From assembly GCA_964568585.1 (NCBI GenBank), contig CAZMQI010000006.1, positions 1 to 64,000 on the forward strand: DNA of 64,000 nt. Direction: 5' to 3'. A program made the position numbers and the translations under genes. How positions within the stretch are numbered: the first letter of the stretch is position 1; each line of letters opens with the position of its first letter. Positions 50,889 through 59,498 of this stretch are shown one piece after another. The stretch is from RGZA01 sp964568585. GTDB taxonomy: Bacteria; Pseudomonadota; Alphaproteobacteria; UBA9219; RGZA01. Below the pieces are notes generated by a model. That model searched no databases. It saw only the letters and a list, made by a program, of their open reading frames with translations, and was not told the origin of the DNA.

Positions 50889-51440
50889 ATGTCATCAAAA
50901 ACATCAACAAAGAAAACGATTAAATCAGTGCTGCCAGCAACCAGTGCAGCAACATTTGATAAAGTTAAACGCAACGTTGCCAATAAAATGACCGATACGA
51001 TGGTCAGCACAATGGCCAGAACAATGGAGACTAAAATGCAGAACGCAGCCGAACAGATTGAAAAAGCAAACGAGCAGATTTCAAACAAGCTTCACGAAGT
51101 GGCTCATTTTAACCGCGATAACCTTGATGCAACCGTGCAAACAGTTACTGTTCTTGCACAAGGCATGAAGGACGTGAACCAAACCGTTATGAGCTCAATT
51201 CAACAATCCGTACAAACCGCAATGAGCACCGGAAAAGCCATGATGGGCGTTAAAAACCTTCGTGATTTGATGGAATTGCAAACCCAATTCATGCGCACCG
51301 CATTCGACAGCATGATGGCAGATACCACCAAAATCTCAGAAATTGCAGTACGTTGCTCCAGCCAAGTTGCTGAACCAATCAGTGCACGTGTTTCAGAAGT
51401 TGTTGAAAAAGTAAGCAACCGTGCAAACCGCGCTGCTTAA
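50889..51440 (+). CDS. Phasin-family protein
   Basis: A 183-residue all-helical protein with a phasin domain (Phasin_2-like). It has long amphipathic stretches: NAAEQIEKANEQISNKLHEV, then FNRDNLDATVQTVTVLAQGM with the 'nldAlvqsakilakG' pattern, KDVNQTVMSSIQQSVQTAMS, and NLRDLMELQTQFMRTAFDSM (phasin core 'dlielQsefar'). Phasins coat polyhydroxyalkanoate granules, or in many Alphaproteobacteria just act as a generic coat or stress protein. No PHA synthase is in the window. Own terminator downstream. Confidence 0.88.
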   Translation: MSSKTSTKKTIKSVLPATSAATFDKVKRNVANKMTDTMVSTMARTMETKMQNAAEQIEKANEQISNKLHEVAHFNRDNLDATVQTVTVLAQGMKDVNQTVMSSIQQSVQTAMSTGKAMMGVKNLRDLMELQTQFMRTAFDSMMADTTKISEIAVRCSSQVAEPISARVSEVVEKVSNRANRAA

Positions 51441-51466
51441 GCAAATAATTTCATAATTGATTAAAA

Positions 51467-51493
51467 AACCCAGCTGAAACGCTGGGTTTTTTT
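51467..51493 (+). terminator. Intrinsic terminator of the phasin gene
   Basis: AACCCAGC / GCTGGGTT stem with a 6-base loop followed by at least seven T residues. Confidence 0.93.
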
Positions 51494-51571
51494 ATGGAAA
51501 AAAGGGCGGTCTTGCGGCGATAGAGCATGTTAGTTAGATTTTCTTTAGCATTACCCTATATCACTTATAGG

Positions 51572-51934
51572 ATGACTAAACAGACCATGAGCGACCTGAT
51601 TACGGCAAATGACGAAAAGGAAGATGGGGGCGATGGTGGCTTCCAAACGGGGATTGCTGTCAAAGTTAAGCCAAAAACCAAGAAGCCCGCCCTTTATAAA
51701 GTGATGCTGCTTAACGACGACTACACGCCGATGGAGTTCGTCGTGCAGGTGCTGAGCCAGTTCTTCAACAAGTCGCAGGAAGAGGCGACGCGAATCATGC
51801 TGCATGTTCATCGCCGAGGTGTGGGACTATGTGGTGTGTTTACCTTTGAGATCGCCGAAACCAAAGTCATGCTCGTCATGGATTACGCAAAACGTAATCA
51901 ATACCCGTTGCAATGTATCATGGAAAAGGAATAG
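51572..51934 (+). CDS. clpS: ClpS, adaptor for ClpAP N-degron proteolysis
   Basis: Adaptor that delivers N-end-rule substrates to ClpAP. The core is KVMLLNDDYTPMEFVVQVLS followed by NKSQEEATRIMLHVHRRGVGLCG-type substrate pocket and VMLVMDYAKRNQYPLQCIME. The N-terminus is uncertain: the frame begins at 51527, but ATG codons at 51572 and 51587 fit family length better. Followed by clpA with an 8-base gap, the conserved alphaproteobacterial order phasin-clpS-clpA. Confidence 0.94.
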   Translation: MTKQTMSDLITANDEKEDGGDGGFQTGIAVKVKPKTKKPALYKVMLLNDDYTPMEFVVQVLSQFFNKSQEEATRIMLHVHRRGVGLCGVFTFEIAETKVMLVMDYAKRNQYPLQCIMEKE

Positions 51935-51942
51935 GGGACAAA

Positions 51943-54252
51943 ATGGGAATGTTATCGCCGCGTTTGGAACAAACATTGCACCGTGCCATTGCGCTGGCCA
52001 ATACCAACCACCACGAATTTGCGACGCTTGAACATTTACTCCTCGCGCTTACAGAAGATCAGGATGCCATCGCGGTCATGCGCGCATGTGGCGTGAACCT
52101 TGATAAAATTCGTCAGGATTTAAATTTATATATGGAAGAGGAATTATCGGGTCTAATTAACCCCGGTGTTTCCGAAGCAAAACCAACCGCTGGATTCCAA
52201 CGCGTACTGCAACGCGCCGCCATTCATGTGCAATCGGCAGGACGCGAAGAAGTGACCGGTGCGAATGTGCTTGTATCGCTATTCTCCGAACGTGAAAGCC
52301 ATTCGGTATTCTTTTTACAAAGTCAGGATATGACGCGCTTTGATGCGGTGAATTATATTTCACATGGCATCACCAAATCTGGTCAGGCCTCTGCCAAAGC
52401 TGGTGCAACGCCATCTGGCGCCGATGAAGATGCAACGGCAGAGCAAAAAGTCAAAACAGGTAAGGATGCGCTGTCATCTTATTGCGTCAATCTGAATGAA
52501 AAGGCACGCGAAGGTAAGATTGACCCGCTGATTGGCAGAGAGAAGGAAGTGGATCGTACCATCCAAATTCTTTGCCGCCGTTCAAAGAACAATCCGCTTT
52601 ATGTTGGCGACCCCGGTGTTGGTAAAACCGCAATTGCCGAAGGGCTGGCGCGCCGCATCATCAAGGGCGAAGTGCCAGAGGTATTGAATGGCGCAGTGAT
52701 TTTCTCCCTCGATATGGGGTCGTTGCTTGCGGGCACGCGTTATCGCGGTGATTTCGAAGAGCGTTTGAAGAATGTGCTGCATGAAATCAAGGAAATGCCC
52801 GGTGCAGTCCTATTCATCGATGAAATCCATACCGTGATTGGTGCGGGCGCAACCTCTGGTGGTTCGATGGATGCATCGAACCTGTTGAAGCCCGCATTAT
52901 CCAGTGGGGAGCTTCGTTGCATCGGTTCAACCACCTATAAGGAATATCGCAGTTACTTTGAAAAAGACCGCGCATTGGTGCGTCGTTTCCAGAAAATTGA
53001 TGTGACGGAACCAAGTGTTGAAGATGCCGTGAAAATCCTCATGGGGCTGAAGCCTTATTATGAAAAGCATCACGATGTGAAATATTCGGAACAAGCTGTA
53101 CGCAGTGCGGTGGAACTTTCTGCACGATATATTGGCGACCGCAAATTGCCGGATAAAGCCATTGACGTGCTGGATGAAGTGGGCGCGGCGCAAAAGCTGT
53201 TGCCACCCGCCAAACGCAAGAAGAACATTCAGGTGAAGGATATTGAAGCTGTCGTTGCGACCATGGCGCGTATCCCACCCAAGAATGTCACGCAGGATGA
53301 CCGCGAAGTGCTGCGTAACTTAGACCGCGATTTAAAGACGATGGTCTACGGCCAAGACCAAGCGATTGAAAGTCTGGTCACTGCCATCAAATTATCGCGC
53401 GCGGGTCTTCGTGATGCTGAAAAACCGATTGGCTCGTATTTATTTGCTGGCCCAACAGGCGTTGGTAAGACTGAAGTCGCAAAACAACTTTCGCGTTCAC
53501 TTGGCATTGAACTCAAACGCTTTGATATGTCCGAATATATGGAACGCCATAGCGTATCGCGTCTTATTGGCGCGCCTCCCGGTTATGTCGGATTTGACCA
53601 AGGCGGCTTGCTGACCGATGCGGTAGAACAGAACCCGCATTGCGTATTACTGCTGGATGAAGTGGAAAAAGCGCATCCCGATTTATTCAACATCCTGTTG
53701 CAGGTGATGGATTACGGCAAGCTGACTGATAATAACGGCAAGGCCGTGGATTTCCGCAATGTCATCCTCATCATGACAACGAATGCTGGCGCCGCCGATA
53801 TGGTCAAACACACCATTGGCTTTAACCGCGAAGTGCGCGAAGGCGAGGATATGGAGGCGATTAACCGCCTGTTCACACCGGAATTCCGCAACCGTCTGGA
53901 TGCTATTGTTCCGTTCAAGGCACTTGGCAAAGATACGATTGGTAGGGTGGTCGAGAAGTTCGTGTTGCAGCTTGAAGCACAACTGTCCGATCGTCAGGTC
54001 ACCATCAGCCTGTCAGATGCTGCGCGTAACTGGCTCGGCGATAAGGGCTATGATCCGCTTTATGGTGCGCGCCCACTGGCACGCATTATTCAGGAACACA
54101 TCAAGAAACCGCTGGCTGATGAATTGCTGTTCGGCAAACTTGCCAAGGGCGGCGCAGTGATGGTCGATGTAAAAGATGATAAACTGACCTTCGTCTACCC
54201 CGATAAAAAAGAAGAACACAAAAAAGCCGCACCTGAAAAAGAGACGGTGTAG
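51943..54252 (+). CDS. clpA: ClpA, ATPase subunit of ClpAP protease
   Basis: Hexameric AAA+ unfoldase that feeds substrates to ClpP. Domains in order: two N-terminal Clp_N repeats (about 1-140), AAA module 1 with Walker A GDPGVGKTAIAEGLA and Walker B VLFIDEIHTVIGAG, and AAA module 2 with GPTGVGKTEVAKQLSR and CVLLLDEVEKAHPDLFNIL. The ClpB-type middle coiled coil is absent, which favours ClpA. The IGL-type ClpP loop region (VKHTIGFNRE) is present. 769 residues. Start at 51943 has a TAGGGG site at 8 bases. Confidence 0.96.
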   Translation: MGMLSPRLEQTLHRAIALANTNHHEFATLEHLLLALTEDQDAIAVMRACGVNLDKIRQDLNLYMEEELSGLINPGVSEAKPTAGFQRVLQRAAIHVQSAGREEVTGANVLVSLFSERESHSVFFLQSQDMTRFDAVNYISHGITKSGQASAKAGATPSGADEDATAEQKVKTGKDALSSYCVNLNEKAREGKIDPLIGREKEVDRTIQILCRRSKNNPLYVGDPGVGKTAIAEGLARRIIKGEVPEVLNGAVIFSLDMGSLLAGTRYRGDFEERLKNVLHEIKEMPGAVLFIDEIHTVIGAGATSGGSMDASNLLKPALSSGELRCIGSTTYKEYRSYFEKDRALVRRFQKIDVTEPSVEDAVKILMGLKPYYEKHHDVKYSEQAVRSAVELSARYIGDRKLPDKAIDVLDEVGAAQKLLPPAKRKKNIQVKDIEAVVATMARIPPKNVTQDDREVLRNLDRDLKTMVYGQDQAIESLVTAIKLSRAGLRDAEKPIGSYLFAGPTGVGKTEVAKQLSRSLGIELKRFDMSEYMERHSVSRLIGAPPGYVGFDQGGLLTDAVEQNPHCVLLLDEVEKAHPDLFNILLQVMDYGKLTDNNGKAVDFRNVILIMTTNAGAADMVKHTIGFNREVREGEDMEAINRLFTPEFRNRLDAIVPFKALGKDTIGRVVEKFVLQLEAQLSDRQVTISLSDAARNWLGDKGYDPLYGARPLARIIQEHIKKPLADELLFGKLAKGGAVMVDVKDDKLTFVYPDKKEEHKKAAPEKETV

Positions 54253-54734
54253 TGTCCGTAACTAAACGCTATATGGCGGCATCCGTTCCGCGCAGCTTGC
54301 GTCAACAACGTCTGGGGCATTTGCCATCAAGTTCAATCATCGGCAGCAAGCATCAGCGCGGCAAAGACGGCGGTAATCTGGTGCACGATGTAATCATGCT
54401 GCCAGAACCCCAATTTGTCCGTATGAAAGGCAATGTGGGGATGCAGCAGGTGGCCAATCCCGGCTTACGTGCTGGAGCGGATTTTCAACCGGGTTTTGTG
54501 ATGCAGGATACCAAAACCGTCACCGTGCCACCCGACGCGTTGCACCCAGAAGCCTTTGCCAGAGCATATTTCATTAAAGAATTTGGCCTTGAAGAATGGG
54601 CCGAAGGCGCGCCTGTCCCAAAATCAAAGCCGCATGAATTTGTGAAAGAAGCAAAGGAAGTGGAATTCACGGTGGTGGATTATGACCCCGCCATAGACAA
54701 ACAACGCGCAAAAGACGACGTCACCAAAAAATAA
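54252..54734 (+). CDS. Unknown protein translationally coupled to clpA
   Basis: A 160-residue protein starting at GTG whose first base is the last base of the clpA TAG stop (TAGTG overlap), so it is probably made by ribosomes finishing clpA. I see no known domain. It has a basic N-terminal third (KRYMAASVPRSLRQQRLGHL), a middle with AAVTVPPDALHPEAFARAYF-like alphabeta (here VTVPPDALHPEAFARAYFIK), and an acidic/lysine-rich tail. It ends exactly at the convergent yebC stop. A ClpA-related role is possible only by context. Confidence 0.7.
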   Translation: MSVTKRYMAASVPRSLRQQRLGHLPSSSIIGSKHQRGKDGGNLVHDVIMLPEPQFVRMKGNVGMQQVANPGLRAGADFQPGFVMQDTKTVTVPPDALHPEAFARAYFIKEFGLEEWAEGAPVPKSKPHEFVKEAKEVEFTVVDYDPAIDKQRAKDDVTKK

Positions 54735-55487
54735 TCAGCTCGCCATCTTTTGTAGAACTGCTTCATCGATATCGAAATTGCCAATGACGTTTTGTACGTC
54801 ATCATGTTCTTCCAACGCATCCAGCATTTTAATCAGACTTTCCGCCGCTTCACCGCCAACGGGGATAAGCGTTTGTGGAACCCATGTCAGGCGTGCTGCT
54901 TGCGGTGCACCGAATTTTTCTTCCAACGTGGTACGCACAGCCGCCAAATCATCGGTTTCAGTGGTGATGCTGTGGGTTTCATCATTGCTTTCAACATCAT
55001 TTCCGCCTGCATCAATCACAGCTTCCAACATGGCATCAACACTTGCTGCGGCTAAGGGATATTGAATAAGCCCGCAACGCGTGAACATGAAGCTAACGGA
55101 ATTGGTGTCGCCCAATGTGCCGCCATTCTTTGAAAAAATCATCCGCATGTCGGGCGCGGTGCGTTGGCGGTTATCGGTCAACGCTTCAACAATAATGGCA
55201 ACGCCGCCGGGGCCGTATCCTTCGTAACGCATTTCTTCGTAATTCGCGGCGTCAGCTGCGCCAGGTAATGCAGATTTAATCGCGCGGTCGATACGGTCAC
55301 GCGGCATGTTCACGGCACGTGCGGCTTGCATCGCAGCGCGTAAGCGTGGATTTGCTGCAGGATCTGGCAGACCGGATTTCGCGGCAACGGTGATTTCACG
55401 GGCAATTTTATTGAACTGCTTGGCGCGGATGGAATCCTGACGACCTTTGCGGTGCATAATGTTTTTAAACTGCGAATGTCCTGCCAT
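54735..55487 (-). CDS. yebC: YebC/PmpR-family transcriptional or translational regulator
   Basis: TACO1/YebC protein. The N-terminus MAGHSQFKNIMHRKGRQDSI (usual form MAGHSKWANIKHRKaaqD) and the blocks ARAANMPRDRIDRAI, YEGYGPGGVAIIVEALTDNR and KNGGTLGDTNSVSFMF are diagnostic. 250 residues. Members act as transcription regulators or as ribosome-linked factors for proline stretches. It is not beside ruvC here. It converges with the clpA-linked ORF with no bases between. Confidence 0.94.
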   Translation of the reverse strand: MAGHSQFKNIMHRKGRQDSIRAKQFNKIAREITVAAKSGLPDPAANPRLRAAMQAARAVNMPRDRIDRAIKSALPGAADAANYEEMRYEGYGPGGVAIIVEALTDNRQRTAPDMRMIFSKNGGTLGDTNSVSFMFTRCGLIQYPLAAASVDAMLEAVIDAGGNDVESNDETHSITTETDDLAAVRTTLEEKFGAPQAARLTWVPQTLIPVGGEAAESLIKMLDALEEHDDVQNVIGNFDIDEAVLQKMAS

Positions 55488-55513
55488 GTTGGTCTCGTAT
55501 TAAACTGTCTCGT

Positions 55514-56899
55514 TTAGATTGTTTCGGTAATACCGCTTAGTTTTAACTGTTCTATAAGCTCGGCCTTTAAGTTATCAAGCCCTTTTTGCGTAAGCGCTTC
55601 TGCGCGTGCTACCAGCACATCTTGTGTGTTGGATGCACGCAGTAACCACCAACCATCCTTGGTTTTAACGCGCACGCCGTCAATGTCATTCACCGTCGCG
55701 CCTGCTTGCTTCAAGCGTGCTTTGACTTCTTCAACGATTTTGAATTTACGTTCTTCGCTGCTGTTCACGCGGATTTCCGGTGTGTTGAACACGGCTGGCA
55801 AACGGTCGCGCATCTTGCCAAGTGAACCGCCTTCACGGCTGACTAACCCAGCCAAACGAATACCGGCGTAGAGCGCATCATCATATCCATAATATTTATC
55901 GGCAAAGAAAATATGGCCGCTCATTTCACCAGCAAGCGGTGATTTGGTTTCCGCCATTTTAGCTTTCAGCAAGGAATGGCCTGTCTTCCACATCAACGCA
56001 TCGCCGCCATTCGCACGGATATCATCAAAGATGGTTTCGCTGGCTTTCACATCGGCAATGATGGTCGCGCCGGGAAAGTTTTTCAACACATCACCCGCAT
56101 AAAGGGCGAGCAACTGGTCACCCGCAACGATACGGCCATGTTCATCAATCGCGCCGATGCGGTCACCATCGCCATCAAAGCCGATGCCAATATGCGCCTT
56201 ATGCTTTGCAACATGATGGCGTAGATCGTGCAAATTTTCTTCAACCGTGGGGTCGGGGTGATGATTGGGGAATGTGCCATCAATATCATCGAATAATAAA
56301 ATATGTTCGCCCGGCATCTTTGCGGTCATCATGCGAAGGATTTCACCAGCCGAGCCATTCCCCGCATCCCACACGATTTTCAGATGGTCGACGCCATCAT
56401 AATCTTTGAGCAGTCGCGTTACGAATAAGTCGCGTACATCTTTGGTTTCTTGACTGCCCGTGCCAGATGCATAGGCGCCTTTTTCTGCAATTGCGCCAAT
56501 CTCTTTAATCATCGCACCATAGATAGGCCCGGATTTGGCCAACATTTTAAAGCCGTTATAATCCGGTGGATTATGCGAACCGGTAATCATCATCCCTGCA
56601 TCAAGTCCAAAATGCTTCACGGCGAAATACAGCATCGGCGTTGGGCCAAGACCCACCCGCGTTACCTTCGCGCCTGCCGACAACAACCCTTCCAGCAGGG
56701 CTGCTTCAAGCGTGGTGGAGCTTAAGCGGCCATCATATCCAATCGCGATAGTTGGCGTTTTGGTATCAAATAATTTGCCGACATAGGTCGCATAGGCAGC
56801 GCCCAGTGCTTTCGCATCCTCCGGAAAAAGAGTTTTGCCGACAACGCCGCGCACATCATATTCGCGCAGTAGCGTTTTATCAAATTGGTGAGTTTGCAT
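55514..56899 (-). CDS. Phosphomannomutase/phosphoglucomutase
   Basis: Alpha-D-phosphohexomutase interconverting sugar 1- and 6-phosphates for exopolysaccharide and LPS precursors. The phospho-serine is Ser108 in MMITGSHNPPDYNGFK, and the magnesium loop is GIGFDGDGDRIGAID (about residue 245). Sugar-binding loop GEMSGHIFFADKYYG and the C-terminal phosphate loop LLRASNTQDVLVARAEA follow. 461 residues. AlgC/ManB-like (not GlmM, which has different loops). A terminator was not evident. Confidence 0.93.
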   Translation of the reverse strand: MQTHQFDKTLLREYDVRGVVGKTLFPEDAKALGAAYATYVGKLFDTKTPTIAIGYDGRLSSTTLEAALLEGLLSAGAKVTRVGLGPTPMLYFAVKHFGLDAGMMITGSHNPPDYNGFKMLAKSGPIYGAMIKEIGAIAEKGAYASGTGSQETKDVRDLFVTRLLKDYDGVDHLKIVWDAGNGSAGEILRMMTAKMPGEHILLFDDIDGTFPNHHPDPTVEENLHDLRHHVAKHKAHIGIGFDGDGDRIGAIDEHGRIVAGDQLLALYAGDVLKNFPGATIIADVKASETIFDDIRANGGDALMWKTGHSLLKAKMAETKSPLAGEMSGHIFFADKYYGYDDALYAGIRLAGLVSREGGSLGKMRDRLPAVFNTPEIRVNSSEERKFKIVEEVKARLKQAGATVNDIDGVRVKTKDGWWLLRASNTQDVLVARAEALTQKGLDNLKAELIEQLKLSGITETI

Positions 56900-56919
56900 T
56901 GATTGTCCTACGTGTTTTT

Positions 56920-58437
56920 TTAGCGTCTTCTGATTGAACCCATAATGCCGCGCATGATTTCGCGGCCAACCGAGCTACCCACGGAACGCACCATGCTTTT
57001 AACGAGTGCTTCGCCAACACCTTGCCGGCGGCTGTTTCCGCCACCAGTAAATAGGCCACCTGCTGCGCCAAGTAAACCGCCCAAAATGTCGCCCCCACCA
57101 CCTGTACCTGTTGCTTGCTGCGGCATTTGTTGCTGCTGGGCTTGGCGTTGTTGCTGTGTTACTCCGCCAACGCGTCCTGTTAAGCGTTCATAAGCGCTTT
57201 CGCGGTCAACCGCTTGGTCATATTGGCCAGCATAGGGTGAAGCCGCGATGATGGCGTTGCGGTCGCCCGCGTTAATCGGGCCTAGTTTGCTTTGCGGCAA
57301 TTTGACCTTGGCTTTTTCAACAACGCTTGGCGTTCCTTTCTCGTCCAAAAATGAAACGAGTGCTTCGCCAACGCCAAGTTGGGTAATCACTGTTTCAGTA
57401 TCGAATGCCGGATTGGCACGGAATGTCTGTGCAGCGGCTCTCACCGATTTTTGATCTTTTGGCGTGAAGGCGCGAAGCGCATGTTGAATGCGATGGCCAA
57501 GCTGCCCAAGAATAGTTTCTGGAAGGTCTAATGGATTTTGCGTGATAAAATAAATGCCGACGCCTTTGGAACGGATAAGGCGGATGACCTGTTCCAGTTT
57601 TTCAACCAGCACCTGCGGCGCATCGTTGAACAGTAAATGCGCTTCATCAATGAATAGCGCGAGTTTTGGTTTTGGCTGATCGCCGACTTCCGGCAATTTT
57701 TCGAACAGTTCGGCCAATAACCACAGCATAACCGTGGCATAGAGGCGTGGTTGGCGCATCAACTGGTTGGCCATTAATACGTGCAGGCAACCTGCACCCG
57801 CTTGGTCATTCAGCAATAAATCAGTGACGTCTAAAGCAGGTTCACCAAAGAACAAGGCGCCACTTTCATTTTCAAAAGTCAGAATTTCGCGTTGAATCCC
57901 TGCAATAGAAGTTGGGCTAACCAATCCATATTGCTTGCCGATTTCGGCGGTGTGCTCGCTCATGTAACTGAGCATGGCTTTCAAATCTTTCAAATCCAGC
58001 AGCAGTAATTGCTGGTCATCGGCAATTTTGAATGCGATTTGTAATACGCCTGCTTGTGCATCGCTGAGGTTAAGTAAACGGCAGAACAACATCGGCCCGA
58101 ATTCGCTAACCGTTGTTCTGACTGGATGACCTTCCTTGCCATAAACATCCCAAAACACTGGTGCGGGGCCTGTACCTTCTTTGGGTGCGACGATGCCGGA
58201 TAAATCGCCCTTCACATCCACACAAAAAATGGGAACGCCCGCACGTGCCATTTGTTCGGCAACGCGTTGCAGGCTTACGGTTTTTCCTGTGCCTGTTGCG
58301 CCAGCAATCAAGCCGTGGCGGTTGGCCATTTTAAGGGGCAGGGAGATGGTGCCTGATGCGCCATCGGCAATGATAACGCCGTTTGCGGCATTGCTTGGAG
58401 CAGCGGGAGAGCCGCTTATTGAATCGAAAACGCCCAT
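56920..58437 (-). CDS. HerA-like ATPase (YjgR/DUF853 family)
   Basis: P-loop ATPase of the HerA/FtsK superfamily with helicase-like fold. The Walker A is AGATGTGKTVSLQRVAEQMA (about residues 45-55), Walker B is KLALFIDEAHLLFNDAP, and KGVGIYFITQNPLDLPETIL follows. The C-terminus is a Gln/Gly-rich linker with a GTGGGGDILGGLLGAAGGLF run and a basic terminal helix. Function is not well defined. Start at 58437 is supported by AGGGG 7 bases before; an open frame extends to 58608 but would overlap the divergent gene. Confidence 0.88.
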   Translation of the reverse strand: MGVFDSISGSPAAPSNAANGVIIADGASGTISLPLKMANRHGLIAGATGTGKTVSLQRVAEQMARAGVPIFCVDVKGDLSGIVAPKEGTGPAPVFWDVYGKEGHPVRTTVSEFGPMLFCRLLNLSDAQAGVLQIAFKIADDQQLLLLDLKDLKAMLSYMSEHTAEIGKQYGLVSPTSIAGIQREILTFENESGALFFGEPALDVTDLLLNDQAGAGCLHVLMANQLMRQPRLYATVMLWLLAELFEKLPEVGDQPKPKLALFIDEAHLLFNDAPQVLVEKLEQVIRLIRSKGVGIYFITQNPLDLPETILGQLGHRIQHALRAFTPKDQKSVRAAAQTFRANPAFDTETVITQLGVGEALVSFLDEKGTPSVVEKAKVKLPQSKLGPINAGDRNAIIAASPYAGQYDQAVDRESAYERLTGRVGGVTQQQRQAQQQQMPQQATGTGGGGDILGGLLGAAGGLFTGGGNSRRQGVGEALVKSMVRSVGSSVGREIMRGIMGSIRRR

Positions 58438-58527
58438 GTTTGGACCCCTGTATAATAAGGACTGGATAATTCTGGTCGCATCATAGAAAATCAGAGCTGT
58501 TCCTACAAGTGATGACACGAGTGTTTT

Positions 58528-59496
58528 ATGCCTAAAATTCTTATCCCTGATAGTTTTATTGTCCCAATTCCGCCATTGCCGTTTGATGTGGTGCGTTTTC
58601 CTGCACATGGCCCCCTAGAAAATATCGCGTCTGAAGGCTTTGATGCGGAAGCATTGGTGGTATGGCGCACAGGTAATGCCATTCTGCATCCCCTTCTTGA
58701 AAAAATGCCAAACTTGCGCTGGATACAAACGTTAGCGGCGGGAGTTGACCATGTTCTGAGCGCACCGCATTTACCCAAGGATTTTTTATTATCGAATGGC
58801 AGCAATCTGCATTCCGCGCCGACTGCTGAATTGGGCGTGACGCTATTATTATCTGCTGTTCGGCAAATGCATCGCTGGCGCGATTTGCAGCATGAGCATA
58901 CATGGGACAGGGCTGCCTATAATATGCAGATGGAAGGAAAGGCGTTAAATACGCTGGAAGATTCCCGTGTGATTATTTTAGGTATGGGTACTATTGGTTT
59001 GGAGATGGCGCATCGTTTAAAATCATTCGGTGCGATTGTCGAAGGTGTTGCCGGCAGCGAAGGTGTACGCGAAGGTTTTAAAACACATGCGGTGAAGGAT
59101 TTGCTAAAGGTTGTACCAACGGCTGATGCGATTATCTCCGTGCTTCCTGAAACGTCCGATACACGCGGCATTTTATCACGTGAATTGATTTACAGTATGC
59201 AGTCGCATGCTTGGCTTGTTAACATTGGCCGCGGTAGTGCTTTGGATGAAGCAGCCTTGCTGCAAGCGTTGAATGAAAAACGTATTGCGGGCGCAGCATT
59301 GGATGTCACCCAGCAAGAACCCTTACCCAAAGAATCCCCACTATGGGATTGCAAGAACCTAATTATCTCGCCGCATGTTGCGGGTGGTGGGCAACGGTTT
59401 TATGCAAAGGCCGCAAAGCTGTTACAGCAAAATGCTGAAGCATTTGTTGCGGGTAAGTCGCTCGCCAATCCGATTGATCCGAAAAAGGGTTATTAA
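58528..59496 (+). CDS. D-2-hydroxyacid dehydrogenase (GhrA/hydroxypyruvate-reductase type)
   Basis: NAD(P)-dependent reductase of 2-oxoacids such as glyoxylate or hydroxypyruvate. The Rossmann motif is GMGTIGLEMAHRLKSFGA (about residue 151). Catalytic residues follow in order: Arg in NIGRGSALDE, Glu in LDVTQQEPLPKESPLW, and His in SPHVAGG. The C-terminal helix is intact. 322 residues. Exact substrate unknown. It is followed 2 bases later by murJ, so probably co-transcribed with it. Confidence 0.88.
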   Translation: MPKILIPDSFIVPIPPLPFDVVRFPAHGPLENIASEGFDAEALVVWRTGNAILHPLLEKMPNLRWIQTLAAGVDHVLSAPHLPKDFLLSNGSNLHSAPTAELGVTLLLSAVRQMHRWRDLQHEHTWDRAAYNMQMEGKALNTLEDSRVIILGMGTIGLEMAHRLKSFGAIVEGVAGSEGVREGFKTHAVKDLLKVVPTADAIISVLPETSDTRGILSRELIYSMQSHAWLVNIGRGSALDEAALLQALNEKRIAGAALDVTQQEPLPKESPLWDCKNLIISPHVAGGGQRFYAKAAKLLQQNAEAFVAGKSLANPIDPKKGY

Positions 59497-59498
59497 GG

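Noticed and set aside
58438..58608. 57-codon N-terminal extension of the HerA-like ATPase
   Set aside because: It would overlap the divergent hydroxyacid dehydrogenase start. AGGGG just before the ATG at 58437 fits better.
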